A stretch of 64,000 bases of DNA from an uncultured Muribaculaceae bacterium. GTDB lineage: Bacteria; Bacteroidota; Bacteroidia; Bacteroidales; Muribaculaceae. The stretch's first letter is position 1, and every line of letters begins with the position of its first letter. Where the stretch lies: positions 13,317 through 77,316 of the forward strand of contig CAJTJV010000012.1 in the NCBI GenBank assembly GCA_910576775.1. Reading direction: 5' to 3'. This document shows positions 25,650-33,847 of this stretch, one piece after another. Below the pieces are notes generated by a model. It made no database searches. It saw nothing but the letters and a program-made list of their open reading frames with translations, and had not been told where the DNA came from. A program made the translations under genes and the position numbers.

Positions 25650-25966
25650 ATCAGGGTCTCTTCATATGCCAGTTCGGCTTCCACCATTTTCAGTATTTCA
25701 TCTTTGGTGAAGAGGATTTCGGCAGGGTGTTTCTTGAGGTATTTTGCAATATAGTCTACCATGTCGGCGGTGTCTACGCCATTGTCATCACCGTCGAAAT
25801 CGTCTTCTTCGCTGAAATCAATGTCGAATTCGCCGTTTTCTTCGTAATAGTCGAAAATAAGATCAAGTACCTCATATATGGCATCCTCGTTGCGTCGGCT
25901 TTCATCGAGGACGGCCGACATTGCTTTTATCGCTTTATTGTCATCGTAATCCTGCATATCAGTCAT
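25646..25966 (-). CDS. acidic hypothetical protein
   Basis: I do not recognise this 106-residue protein. It is strongly acidic in the middle (DFSEEDDFDGDDNG), predicted mostly helical, and has no signal peptide, cysteines or membrane segment. It overlaps rimM upstream by 8 bases and the OmpA-domain gene downstream by 4 bases, so it is very likely translated. The position between a ribosome maturation gene and an envelope gene does not point to a clear role. Confidence 0.75.
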   Translation of the reverse strand: MTDMQDYDDNKAIKAMSAVLDESRRNEDAIYEVLDLIFDYYEENGEFDIDFSEEDDFDGDDNGVDTADMVDYIAKYLKKHPAEILFTKDEILKMVEAELAYEETLI

Positions 25967-26468
25967 TCAGATTTATAAGACCCTCGGGAAGGTCCATTGT
26001 GAGTATTTTGTTCTGCGGATCCACTCCGACGATGAAATCGTCGGCGGCCGGTATGATAATTTCGTTTCCGCTGTCGGTCTTTACATAAAGGAGCACATTT
26101 TCGGTACTGTCATCGACAAATGATATCAGGCCGAGTTCATTGTCGTCGTTGAAGATTCGGAACCCCCCGAGGTCGGAGAGATATATTATTCCGTCGTCAT
26201 GGTTTTCAGCCGGAGTGTCGCTGAAGGCGTCTTTTCCGCTAAGCACTGATGCTGCCTTGTCGTCGGATATACCTTTGATTCCGACAACGAGATCTTCTCC
26301 TTTGGGCCTTGTTTCCGTGATGCGGAAAGGCACAGGTAGTCCATCCATCATCATGAAGACAAAGGAATCGGGCTTGATATCACAATCCGTGTGAAGACAT
26401 ACGGCACCTTTGTAACCTACGGGTTTACCGAATGTGCCTATTTTGCGGAGCGCCTCTCGATCAATCAT
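25959..26468 (-). CDS. rimM: ribosome maturation factor RimM
   Basis: Binds ribosomal protein S19 and helps mature the 30S subunit. The N-terminal RimM barrel shows GTFGKPVGYKGAVCLHTD and PVPFRITETRPKG, followed by the PRC-type barrel with LGLISFVDDSTENVLL, IIPAADDFIVGVD and ILTMDLPEGLINL at the C-terminus. 169 residues is standard. It overlaps the DUF4290 gene upstream by 4 bases and the acidic protein downstream by 8. The usual companions trmD and rplS are absent, as is common in Bacteroidota. Confidence 0.94.
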   Translation of the reverse strand: MIDREALRKIGTFGKPVGYKGAVCLHTDCDIKPDSFVFMMMDGLPVPFRITETRPKGEDLVVGIKGISDDKAASVLSGKDAFSDTPAENHDDGIIYLSDLGGFRIFNDDNELGLISFVDDSTENVLLYVKTDSGNEIIIPAADDFIVGVDPQNKILTMDLPEGLINLND

Positions 26469-27055
26469 TTCTTTTTCTTCTTTTTGCCAGAAGGGGTCGG
26501 AGCCTGTTTGTATTCGTGGATACGGATCTGTCCGGCATCTACATTGATGGCGCCGTGAGACAGGTTGCGGAGATCCTTGTATATGCGGCTGTCGTCGACG
26601 CCTTCAGGATTGGCGGCAAGCAGCGTTTTTTTCATTTGGTTGGCGATAAGAGTTATCAGAGCTGTTCGCTCTTCCGAGTCTTCCATCGAGCAGGCAGTGT
26701 CGATAAGGCGCGGGATCAGTTGTCCGTAGTGGCGGTATGACAGGCGTTCGGTACGCATCAGAGGTACGGGTTCCGGCCCTTGATCAAATGTCTCGGGAGT
26801 TACGCCTTCGTATGGCATGTCGATGTCGAGCGTGAAATTGCTCATTATTATGACATGATCCCAGAGTTTGCGTTCATACTCTTCGGGGTCGCCTGTCGGT
26901 GGAAATAATATGCGCATGGAATCGACGATAGTGGCGGCGCAAAGGTTGCGCTCGTCGCGATTCTCAATGGTGGCGCAGTGGTCCACCATGTTCTGTATGT
27001 TACGTCCGTATTCCGGGAGGATAAGTTGCTTCAAACGGTTATTGTATGTAAGCAT
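26465..27055 (-). CDS. DUF4290 domain protein
   Basis: A conserved Bacteroidota cytoplasmic protein of unknown function. ATG 27055 (MLTYNNRLKQLILPEYGRN) is chosen because a promoter with a start near 27077 excludes the longer open frame to 27157. Two similar helical halves can be seen: YGRNIQNMVDHCATIENRDERNL and YGQLIPRLIDTACSMEDSEERTAL. The protein ends in a poly-lysine tail. Its last bases overlap rimM. In Bacteroides relatives I recall murA lying between these two genes; here it does not. Confidence 0.9.
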   Translation of the reverse strand: MLTYNNRLKQLILPEYGRNIQNMVDHCATIENRDERNLCAATIVDSMRILFPPTGDPEEYERKLWDHVIIMSNFTLDIDMPYEGVTPETFDQGPEPVPLMRTERLSYRHYGQLIPRLIDTACSMEDSEERTALITLIANQMKKTLLAANPEGVDDSRIYKDLRNLSHGAINVDAGQIRIHEYKQAPTPSGKKKKKK

Positions 27056-27082
27056 CGTGGCTTTTTTATAATTTCTACGGAG

Positions 27083-27113
27083 CAAATTTACTCTAAAAAA
27101 GCCAAACGGCAAA
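27083..27113 (-). promoter_or_regulatory. Bacteroidota-type promoter for the DUF4290-rimM-dnaB operon
   Basis: On the minus strand TTTG (27113-27110), a 19-base spacer and TAAATTTG (27090-27083) match the consensus fully. Leader length to ATG 27055 is about 20 bases. Confidence 0.8.
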
Positions 27114-27184
27114 ATTCTCAAATGTAATAAACAAGTGCAAATTTTCGCATATGTCATGGCAAATACGAAAAACGGAAATTGTGT

Positions 27185-28006
27185 TTATCGGAGATAGTGC
27201 GTAGAGAGTGAGTCGTAGGCGGCGGTTTGCTTGAACTGTAGCAGCCAGGTGTTTACGGAATCGAGCAGGATACTGTCGCCTGGGGCTACAGCCCATACCT
27301 GGAACTGGTTTAGGCTGATAGGCACAGAGATGTCGAGTTGAGGGTATTCGTCAGAAAGGTGACGTGCGATATTCTCGTTTACTACAGCGCGCGGAATAGT
27401 GCCGAGAGCAGTCATTATTGCGAGGTGTTCGGCAGAATATTCGGGTTTGGATTCAAAATAAATATTGCCCCCAAGCTCGGCTGATAGATTTTTGAGACGG
27501 CTGCGGTATGGTGCGCCGTCCGGAATCCAGACGGTATCTTCAAGAAGCTCTTTCTGTGAAGTCACGGCTACAATGCTGTCTGTGTCGCGACGCTGGACGA
27601 GCACCTGGCGGTCGATATAGACAGGTTCAGTTAAGGGAAAATATTCTTTGAGTGTAGATGTCGACGGCATTGAGGCTACGAGCAGGTCGTATTTGCCGGC
27701 GTCAAGATCGCGGAACGCGCGGTCGAGGTCGCTTATAGGATGGAATTTAAGATGCAGATTGTGGGTACGTGCAATATCACACAGGATGTCGTAGTCGAAC
27801 CCCGATGCGGTATCATGTCTCAAAGTGTATGTGAGTGGTGACATTTCAATGGCGACCGCTATTGTATCGTGTCCGGGACGTATATAATCGTCGGCAAGAG
27901 TGGAATCTTCGATAGTACAGCGTCGCATTATTCCGATTCCGGCAAAGACGAGTATTACAATTATCAGTATCGGGAGTCGTCCCGCTTTTCTGTTGACTTT
28001 CATCAT
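27185..28006 (-). CDS. membrane-anchored solute-binding-like protein (SBP_bac_3, MltF N-domain type)
   Basis: A 273-residue protein with one N-terminal hydrophobic anchor (LPILIIVILVFAGIGIM). The rest is a periplasmic-binding-protein fold: IAVAIEMSPLTYTL, GFDYDILCDIARTHNLHLKF, DLDAGKYDLLVASMPST and VPISLNQFQVWAVAPGDSIL. The pattern matches amino-acid-binding proteins and the sensor half of the lytic transglycosylase MltF, but the transglycosylase half is absent. No ABC transporter genes are adjacent, so it may be a ligand sensor or a regulatory remnant. Transcribed alone, divergent from the alpha/beta hydrolase gene. Confidence 0.8.
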   Translation of the reverse strand: MMKVNRKAGRLPILIIVILVFAGIGIMRRCTIEDSTLADDYIRPGHDTIAVAIEMSPLTYTLRHDTASGFDYDILCDIARTHNLHLKFHPISDLDRAFRDLDAGKYDLLVASMPSTSTLKEYFPLTEPVYIDRQVLVQRRDTDSIVAVTSQKELLEDTVWIPDGAPYRSRLKNLSAELGGNIYFESKPEYSAEHLAIMTALGTIPRAVVNENIARHLSDEYPQLDISVPISLNQFQVWAVAPGDSILLDSVNTWLLQFKQTAAYDSLSTHYLR

Positions 28007-28071
28007 TTTTTAGTTTTATACATAAACGTCCTCGGTCTGCATTCGGTTTTATTTAGTACTTTTGCAGAACT

Positions 28072-29079
28072 ATGAAAATACTACGGACTATTGCTGTTGT
28101 CAGCGCATTGTTATTATCCTTATTATTCTGCGGTGCATCAGAACGTGAGGTGGTTATAGAGAATCGCGAAGCGGGAATAACCCTTGCCGGCACACTTACC
28201 GAGCCGGATGGTAAAATCAAAGCGGCTCTTGTTCTCGCGACCGGAAGTGGTTCGCAGAACCGCGACGAGGAAATTTTAGGTCACCGTCCTTTCAAGCGCA
28301 TTGCCGATTTTCTTGGCGAACGAGGCTATGCTGTGCTGCGCTTTGATGATCGGGGTGTCGGTGGAAGCGGCGGCGACCCGGAAAAGACTACGGTACATGA
28401 TTATGCCGGAGATCTGGCTTGTGCGATGGTTTTTCTTGATTCTTGTCTGAATGTGCCGGTGGGAGCTCTGGGACATTCTGAGGGCGGGTCTGCGGTTGTT
28501 CTTCTTGCCGGCAAAAAAAACTTGTGCCGTTTTGTAGTTACATTGGGTGCTCCGGCTTGGCGTGGCGATTCTATCATAATGTCCCAGGCAAGAGCGATGG
28601 CGCTCGCGACCGGCGGCAGATGGGAAGGCGAACAAATGCAGCGCCGCTATCTTGACATGGTGATGTCCGATATGCCGGATATTCTTCTTCGCACGGCTCT
28701 ATATACCGCAATTGCCTCGGACCTTGGCGATGCCGCCGGAGTGAATGAGGTCCGGAAGCAGATTCGTATTCAGACCGATATGATGAGTACGCCGGCTTAT
28801 CGAAGTCTTGTGAAATATGACCCGGCAGAAGACATAAAGGCGGTCGCCGTGCCGTGGCTTGCGCTGAATGGAGACAAAGATATGCAGGTTCTCCCGGCAA
28901 ACCTTGAGACTATAGGCAATCTCAATCCGATAGCGGACAGGCGACTTATGAAAGACCATAACCATCTGTTCCAACGCTGCTCCACCGGTATGGTGCAGGA
29001 ATATGCTGCGATAGCGGAAGATATATCGGAAGAAACGCTCACAACCATCGCCGACTGGCTCGACAGTATAGGGTTTTAA
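28072..29079 (+). CDS. exported alpha/beta hydrolase
   Basis: A 335-residue hydrolase with a signal peptide (cleavage near CGAS). The fold is clear: AALVLATGSGSQNRDEE oxyanion strand, VLRFDDRGVGGSGG, the nucleophile elbow GHSEGGS, a late Asp in ALNGDKDMQVLP, and a histidine in KDHNHLFQRC. Relatives act on small esters or peptides; no substrate can be assigned. A -7 element TACTTTTG at 28057-28064 sits 8 bases before the ATG, so the message is nearly leaderless. It is divergent from the solute-binding-like gene. Confidence 0.88.
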   Translation: MKILRTIAVVSALLLSLLFCGASEREVVIENREAGITLAGTLTEPDGKIKAALVLATGSGSQNRDEEILGHRPFKRIADFLGERGYAVLRFDDRGVGGSGGDPEKTTVHDYAGDLACAMVFLDSCLNVPVGALGHSEGGSAVVLLAGKKNLCRFVVTLGAPAWRGDSIIMSQARAMALATGGRWEGEQMQRRYLDMVMSDMPDILLRTALYTAIASDLGDAAGVNEVRKQIRIQTDMMSTPAYRSLVKYDPAEDIKAVAVPWLALNGDKDMQVLPANLETIGNLNPIADRRLMKDHNHLFQRCSTGMVQEYAAIAEDISEETLTTIADWLDSIGF

Positions 29080-29122
29080 TTAAATTTTTAATCATGGGTG
29101 TCTGTATTTTGAAGCCGTCGAG

Positions 29123-29153
29123 TTTGCTTTTTGCGGAATTATATTTAATTTTG
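29123..29153 (+). promoter_or_regulatory. Bacteroidota-type promoter for the MFS gene
   Basis: TTTG at 29123-29126, a 19-base spacer and TAATTTTG at 29146-29153 match the consensus. Leader to ATG 29216 is about 55 bases. Confidence 0.8.
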
Positions 29154-29215
29154 CACTCAGCATCATTCGCTTTTAGGAATAATCAATAACAATCAATTAT
29201 CATAAATCTAAAATC

Positions 29216-30553
29216 ATGAGCCAACAAGCTAAACAATGGGGCGCTATTCTTGTAATGATAGCCCTGTTCGCAATGATTGCTTTCGTGACCAATCTGTGTT
29301 CACCTATGGCAGTCATCGTTAAAAACCAGTTCGGAGCCAGCAACCTGGAATCGCAGATCGGTAACTACGGTAACTTTATCGCATATCTCGTAATGGGTAT
29401 TCCGTCCGGTATGCTTATCAAGCGCTACGGTTATAAGAAAACAGCGCTTCTTGCACTGCTGGTGGGCATTCTCGGTATTTTCGTACAATGGATGAGCGGC
29501 TGGGAAAGTATGGCGAATTTCGCTTTCGCAGTTTATCTGGTAGGCGCATTCATCGCAGGTTTCTGCATGTGTATGCTTAACACAGTTGTCAACCCCATGC
29601 TCAATATCCTCGGCGGGGGCGGTAACAAGGGCAATCAGCTTATCCAGACCGGTGGTGTGTTCAACAGCGCCGCTGCTGTTGCTGTCTATATCCTTATGGG
29701 CGCCATGATCGGTGACGCCGCCAAGGCTACCGTAAGCGACGCAGAACCGGCTCTATTTATCGCCGGCGGTATCTTTATCGTCGCATTCTTTGTGATTCTG
29801 TTCACACATATTGAAGAACCCGCCCAGCCGGTGGTAAAGAAAAAAGCTGTAAAGGATTCTCACAGCGCCTTCTCTTTCCGTCATTTCCGTCTCGGCATCC
29901 TCGCCATATTCCTTTATATGGGTCTTGAGGTAGGTACTCCTACATATATTCTCCAGTATCTCACCGCATCGCCCGATGCTGCGACTCCCGGTCTCGGCAT
30001 GGATGCCAATATCGTAGGCCAGCTTGTAGCAGTTTATTGGCTGATGATGCTTATCGGTCGTTTTGTTGGCAGCTCCATTGGCGGCAAGGTATCGTCAAAA
30101 GCAATGATTACGGTTGTGGCTACAGCTGCTATAGTTCTTGTAGGTTTCGGTATGTTCGCACCCGAAGCATGGCGTGTAAACATTCCCGGTATAGACTGGG
30201 CTAATGTCAATCTTATCTGGGCCGAGGTTCCCGTGGGTATTCTCGCATTCATCCTTGTCGGTCTCTGTACATCGGTAATGTGGGGCGGTATTTTCAACCT
30301 TGCAGTGGAAGGCCTTGGCAAATATACTGCAATCGCATCCGGCGCATTCATGACGATGGTATTCGGTTGTGCTGTAATGGTTGCTATACAGGCATGGGTT
30401 GCTGATATCACCGCAAGCTATATGATGAGCTACTGGGTTGTTATCGGCTGTGCCGCCTATATCCTGTTCTATGCTCTTGTAGGTTCCAAGAATGTCAATA
30501 CAGATATTCCTACAAGTGAGGATGATTATCCCGACCTCCGCAATGTAGCATAA
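29216..30553 (+). CDS. MFS transporter, FHS/FucP-like
   Basis: A twelve-helix major facilitator permease of 445 residues. The loop GMLIKRYGYKKTALLA between helices 2 and 3 and the segment NPMLNILGGGGNKGNQLIQTGG recall the fucose/glucose/hexose:H+ symporter branch. It resembles sugar permeases more than the oxalate/formate exchanger OxlT. It has its own promoter and ends in a very strong terminator, so it forms a separate unit from the oxalate genes that follow, though its position makes a link possible. Substrate unknown. Confidence 0.85.
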   Translation: MSQQAKQWGAILVMIALFAMIAFVTNLCSPMAVIVKNQFGASNLESQIGNYGNFIAYLVMGIPSGMLIKRYGYKKTALLALLVGILGIFVQWMSGWESMANFAFAVYLVGAFIAGFCMCMLNTVVNPMLNILGGGGNKGNQLIQTGGVFNSAAAVAVYILMGAMIGDAAKATVSDAEPALFIAGGIFIVAFFVILFTHIEEPAQPVVKKKAVKDSHSAFSFRHFRLGILAIFLYMGLEVGTPTYILQYLTASPDAATPGLGMDANIVGQLVAVYWLMMLIGRFVGSSIGGKVSSKAMITVVATAAIVLVGFGMFAPEAWRVNIPGIDWANVNLIWAEVPVGILAFILVGLCTSVMWGGIFNLAVEGLGKYTAIASGAFMTMVFGCAVMVAIQAWVADITASYMMSYWVVIGCAAYILFYALVGSKNVNTDIPTSEDDYPDLRNVA

Positions 30554-30570
30554 TCAATAAGCATTTATAA

Positions 30571-30616
30571 AAAGCAAAAAACGTCAAGGCCACACGACCT
30601 TGACGTTTTTTGCTTT
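30571..30616 (+). terminator. very strong intrinsic terminator after the MFS gene
   Basis: A perfect 19-bp stem (30571-30589 with 30598-30616) encloses an 8-base loop. A-tracts and T-tracts are built into the stem arms, so it can act on both strands. Confidence 0.93.
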
Positions 30617-30707
30617 TAGCGATGAACATAAGGGGGGACGGTATTGTTCTTTATGCAAACAGAATTTAAACAGACAACATAGAACTTAACTTAAATACCC
30701 TTAGTTT

Positions 30708-32006
30708 ATGAACTACGCTCCTCTTCAAGGAATCAAGGTGGTCGATTTCACAAATGTGCAATCCGGCCCGTCGTGTACACAGCTTTTGGCATGGCTCGGT
30801 GCCGATGTAATCAAAATCGAGCGGCCGGGAACAGGCGATGCCACACGAAATGAACTTCAGTTCGACCCTAATGAACCAAGCTACTATTTCCTCCAGCTTA
30901 ACTCAGATAAAAAATCTCTCGCTCTCGATGCCGCGACTCCGGACGGCAAGGAAATTCTTACCAAACTGATTCAGCAGGCGGATATATTTATCGAAAATCT
31001 CCATCCCGGAGCTATGGATAAACTTGGCTTCAGCTGGGATGCTGTGCATAAACTTAATCCCAGATGTATTTACGGTACAATAAAAGGCTTCCCGACGTCT
31101 TCGCGATTCGCGGATTTGAAAGCTTACGAGCCTGTCGCACAGGTTACCGCCGGCGCAGCATCCACAACAGGCTGGTGGGAAGGCGACAATGCCGTTCCTA
31201 CACAGAGCGGTGCTGCTCTCGGTGACTCTAATACCGGTATGCACATGACAATCGGCCTTCTTGCCGCTCTTATGCAGCGAGAGAAGACCGGCGAAGGTGT
31301 ATATGTATATCAGTCTATGCATAACGCATGCCTTAACCTCTGCCGCATCAAGACACGAGACCAGCTCACGTTGGAAAAACTCGGATATCTAACCCAGTTC
31401 CCGCAGTACCCGAATGAGAAATTCGGCGATTTCGTACCTCGATCTGGCAATCAGGAAGGTTCAGGTGTGCTTGGTTGGACTTATAAATGTAAGGGCTGGG
31501 AAACAGATCCGAATGCTTACGCATATATAATATTCCAGCGCGGAGCGAAAGATTTTGAGAAAGCATGTCAGGCATTCGGATTCGAAGACTGGCTGTCCAA
31601 TCCTGATTTTAACACCGCAGATGCCCGCGACCGTCACAAACAGGAGATATATGCCCGAGTACAGGCATGGGCTATTGACAAAGACAAGATGGAAATTGTC
31701 AAACTTCTTGCCCCCGCCGGTGTTCCATGTGCCCCGGTGCTTTCTACAAAGGAAATCATGGACGATCAGAGTCTTTATGACGGCAATACACTTGTAAAAA
31801 TCAACCAGGGCGGCAATATCGGCGAATTTGTAACTGTCGGTGTTCCGTTCACATTCTCGAATTATCAGCCTACATACGGTCCGTGTCCTACTCTTGGCGG
31901 CAACACCGAAGAAGTGCTTGCAGCTCTTGGATATTCGGCTGACGATATCGCAAAATTCAAAGCCAACGGCACCACAGCTCCGATGCCCAAGACTGCTGCT
32001 AAATAA
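30708..32006 (+). CDS. frc: formyl-CoA:oxalate CoA-transferase
   Basis: Class III (CaiB-like) CoA-transferase that activates oxalate with CoA from formyl-CoA. Start KVVDFTNVQSGPSCTQLLAWLGADVIKIERPG matches Frc in sequence type. The catalytic aspartate is Asp173 in ALGDSNTGMHM, equivalent to Asp169 of the Oxalobacter enzyme. YKCKGWETD and the C-terminal PCAPVLSTKEIMDD segment are also Frc-like. The glycine-rich loop that covers the active site (GGGGQ in Oxalobacter, from memory) reads GSGVLG here at residues 251-256. 432 residues is normal. It opens an operon with oxc (27-base gap). No canonical promoter is seen in the preceding 90 bases. Confidence 0.94.
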   Translation: MNYAPLQGIKVVDFTNVQSGPSCTQLLAWLGADVIKIERPGTGDATRNELQFDPNEPSYYFLQLNSDKKSLALDAATPDGKEILTKLIQQADIFIENLHPGAMDKLGFSWDAVHKLNPRCIYGTIKGFPTSSRFADLKAYEPVAQVTAGAASTTGWWEGDNAVPTQSGAALGDSNTGMHMTIGLLAALMQREKTGEGVYVYQSMHNACLNLCRIKTRDQLTLEKLGYLTQFPQYPNEKFGDFVPRSGNQEGSGVLGWTYKCKGWETDPNAYAYIIFQRGAKDFEKACQAFGFEDWLSNPDFNTADARDRHKQEIYARVQAWAIDKDKMEIVKLLAPAGVPCAPVLSTKEIMDDQSLYDGNTLVKINQGGNIGEFVTVGVPFTFSNYQPTYGPCPTLGGNTEEVLAALGYSADDIAKFKANGTTAPMPKTAAK

Positions 32007-32033
32007 ATTAAACGATAATAACATACAGCAAAT

Positions 32034-33782
32034 ATGGCAACTACAACCACAACAACCGGAAATACCGCACCCATGCAACCCCATTATCCGGAGCAGGTGA
32101 CGGGTATGGATATTCTGGTACGTGCGCTCCGGATGGTCGGTATCGATACGATGTACGGCCTTGTAGGCATTCCTATCACCGAGCTGGCTTATCTGGCACA
32201 GGAACGAGGCATACGTTTTGTCGGATTCCGCCATGAACAGCAGGCCGGTATGGCGGCAGCCACTCACGGATATCTTACCCATACTCCGGGAGTCCTTCTT
32301 ACGGTGTCGTCGCTCGGATTCATGAACGGCCTTACCGCAACGGCCAACGCCACAGTGAACTGTTATCCCATGATTCAGATAAGCGGTTCGAGTGTGCGGG
32401 AACCTATCGACCTCGAACAAGGTACCTATGAAGGTCTCGATCAGCTCAATATAGCCAAACCTCTTGTAAAAGCCGCTTACCGCGTCAACAAACCCGAAGA
32501 TATTCCTACGGCCGTAGTCCGTGCCTACAGGGCCGCTATCTCTGGTCGTCCCGGTGGGGTATATCTTGATGTTACAACTCCTTGTCTCGGCGCTATAATG
32601 CAGGCTGCCGACGCCGACAAGCTTTTCTATGAACCTGTCGACCTCTGTCCGTCTATGCCTCCGGCACCGGAAGCTGTGAAACGGGCAGCCGATATTCTCG
32701 CGGCTGCTAAGAAACCTGCGATAATCATAGGCAAGGGAGCCGCATATGCCCGTGTCGAGGACAAGCTGAAAAAACTTGTCGAGACATATGATATACCTTA
32801 TTTCCCGATGTCGATGGGTAAAGGTGTTTTACCCGATGACGGCCCTCTTAGCGCGCTTTCATGTCGTTCCACAATTATGGAGGATGCCGATGTTGTGATA
32901 CTTGCCGGCGCACGTCTCAACTGGCTGCTGTCGCGAGGTCACGGTAAATGGAGTCCGGATACCAAGTTCATCCAGTTTGATATCGATCCGCAGGAAATCG
33001 ACAGCAACAGGGCAATCGCCGCACCTGTAGTCGGTGATATGGCAAGTTCTCTCGATGCATTCCTCGCCGAAATGTCAACCCGAAAGATGAGCGCAGACCC
33101 GACATGGCTTGCTTCCTTACAGGCTCAGACAAAAACCAAGAATGCCAAATTCTCCGAACGACTGGCAGCTAATGCCACAGCATCACCTATGAATCACTGG
33201 ACGGCATTGGACGCTATAAAACCCATTATGGCCGCAAATCCCGACGTCATACTCGTCAATGAAGGTGCCAATACTCTCGATGACACCCGCGATACTCTTG
33301 ACATGAAGCTCCCGCGTCACAGAATAGACTGTGCAACCTGGGCCATCATGGGTATGGGCATGGGGTCGGCTGTAGGAGCGGCGGTAGCTACCGGCAAGAG
33401 CGTCGTTGCGATTGAGGGTGATAGCGCCTTCGGCTTCTCCGGTATGGATTTCTCGACAATATGCCGTTTCAATCTACCTGTTACAGTTGTGATATTCAAC
33501 AATGGTGGGATATATAACGGTATCGGTGTCAATGCCTCAGGAGGCGGAGACCCGGCTCCGACCACTCTCGATATAAAGGCACGTTACGACAAACTTGGCG
33601 AGGCATTCGGTGCCGAAACTTATTATGTCACCACTCCCGACGAACTGTCGGAAGCCCTTGCAGCTTCTATTGCATCGCGCAAACCGACCCTTATAGATGT
33701 TCAGCTTGCAGCTGACTCCGGCAAGGAATCGGGTCACATCGGGTATCTCAATCCCGCACCTTTAGAAACCTTTAAGGTATAA
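32034..33782 (+). CDS. oxc: oxalyl-CoA decarboxylase
   Basis: Thiamine-diphosphate enzyme converting oxalyl-CoA to formyl-CoA and CO2, closing the cycle with Frc. Seen: the catalytic Glu in FVGFRHEQQAGMAAA, GSSVREPIDLEQGTYEGLDQ typical of Oxc, the central domain IIIGKGAAYARVEDKL, and the ThDP motif starting GDSAFGFSGMDF and ending NNGGIYNG. The 582-residue length is a little above Oxalobacter Oxc because of a Thr-rich N-terminal extension of about 14 residues. A hairpin follows the stop, before the transporter gene. Confidence 0.96.
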   Translation: MATTTTTTGNTAPMQPHYPEQVTGMDILVRALRMVGIDTMYGLVGIPITELAYLAQERGIRFVGFRHEQQAGMAAATHGYLTHTPGVLLTVSSLGFMNGLTATANATVNCYPMIQISGSSVREPIDLEQGTYEGLDQLNIAKPLVKAAYRVNKPEDIPTAVVRAYRAAISGRPGGVYLDVTTPCLGAIMQAADADKLFYEPVDLCPSMPPAPEAVKRAADILAAAKKPAIIIGKGAAYARVEDKLKKLVETYDIPYFPMSMGKGVLPDDGPLSALSCRSTIMEDADVVILAGARLNWLLSRGHGKWSPDTKFIQFDIDPQEIDSNRAIAAPVVGDMASSLDAFLAEMSTRKMSADPTWLASLQAQTKTKNAKFSERLAANATASPMNHWTALDAIKPIMAANPDVILVNEGANTLDDTRDTLDMKLPRHRIDCATWAIMGMGMGSAVGAAVATGKSVVAIEGDSAFGFSGMDFSTICRFNLPVTVVIFNNGGIYNGIGVNASGGGDPAPTTLDIKARYDKLGEAFGAETYYVTTPDELSEALAASIASRKPTLIDVQLAADSGKESGHIGYLNPAPLETFKV

Positions 33783-33792
33783 AATTTTCCGT

Positions 33793-33823
33793 GCGCTTCC
33801 CGTCAGGAGGGGAGCGCCTTTTC
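33793..33823 (+). terminator. hairpin between oxc and the AEC gene
   Basis: GCGCTTCCC pairs with GGGGAGCGC (one G-U pair) around a 7-base loop, followed by CTTTTCC. The T-run is broken, so it is probably a partial terminator or an mRNA-stabilising hairpin rather than a full stop. Confidence 0.55.
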
Positions 33824-33847
33824 CTTTCACCATAAATCCGACTATTT

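Noticed and set aside
29216..30553. MFS gene as the oxalate/formate antiporter OxlT
   Set aside because: Its motifs look FHS/FucP-like, and a separate promoter plus a strong terminator isolate it from frc/oxc.
31461..32420. 319-codon open frame antisense to frc/oxc
   Set aside because: Cys- and His-rich shadow crossing the junction of two certain genes; not plausible as a protein.
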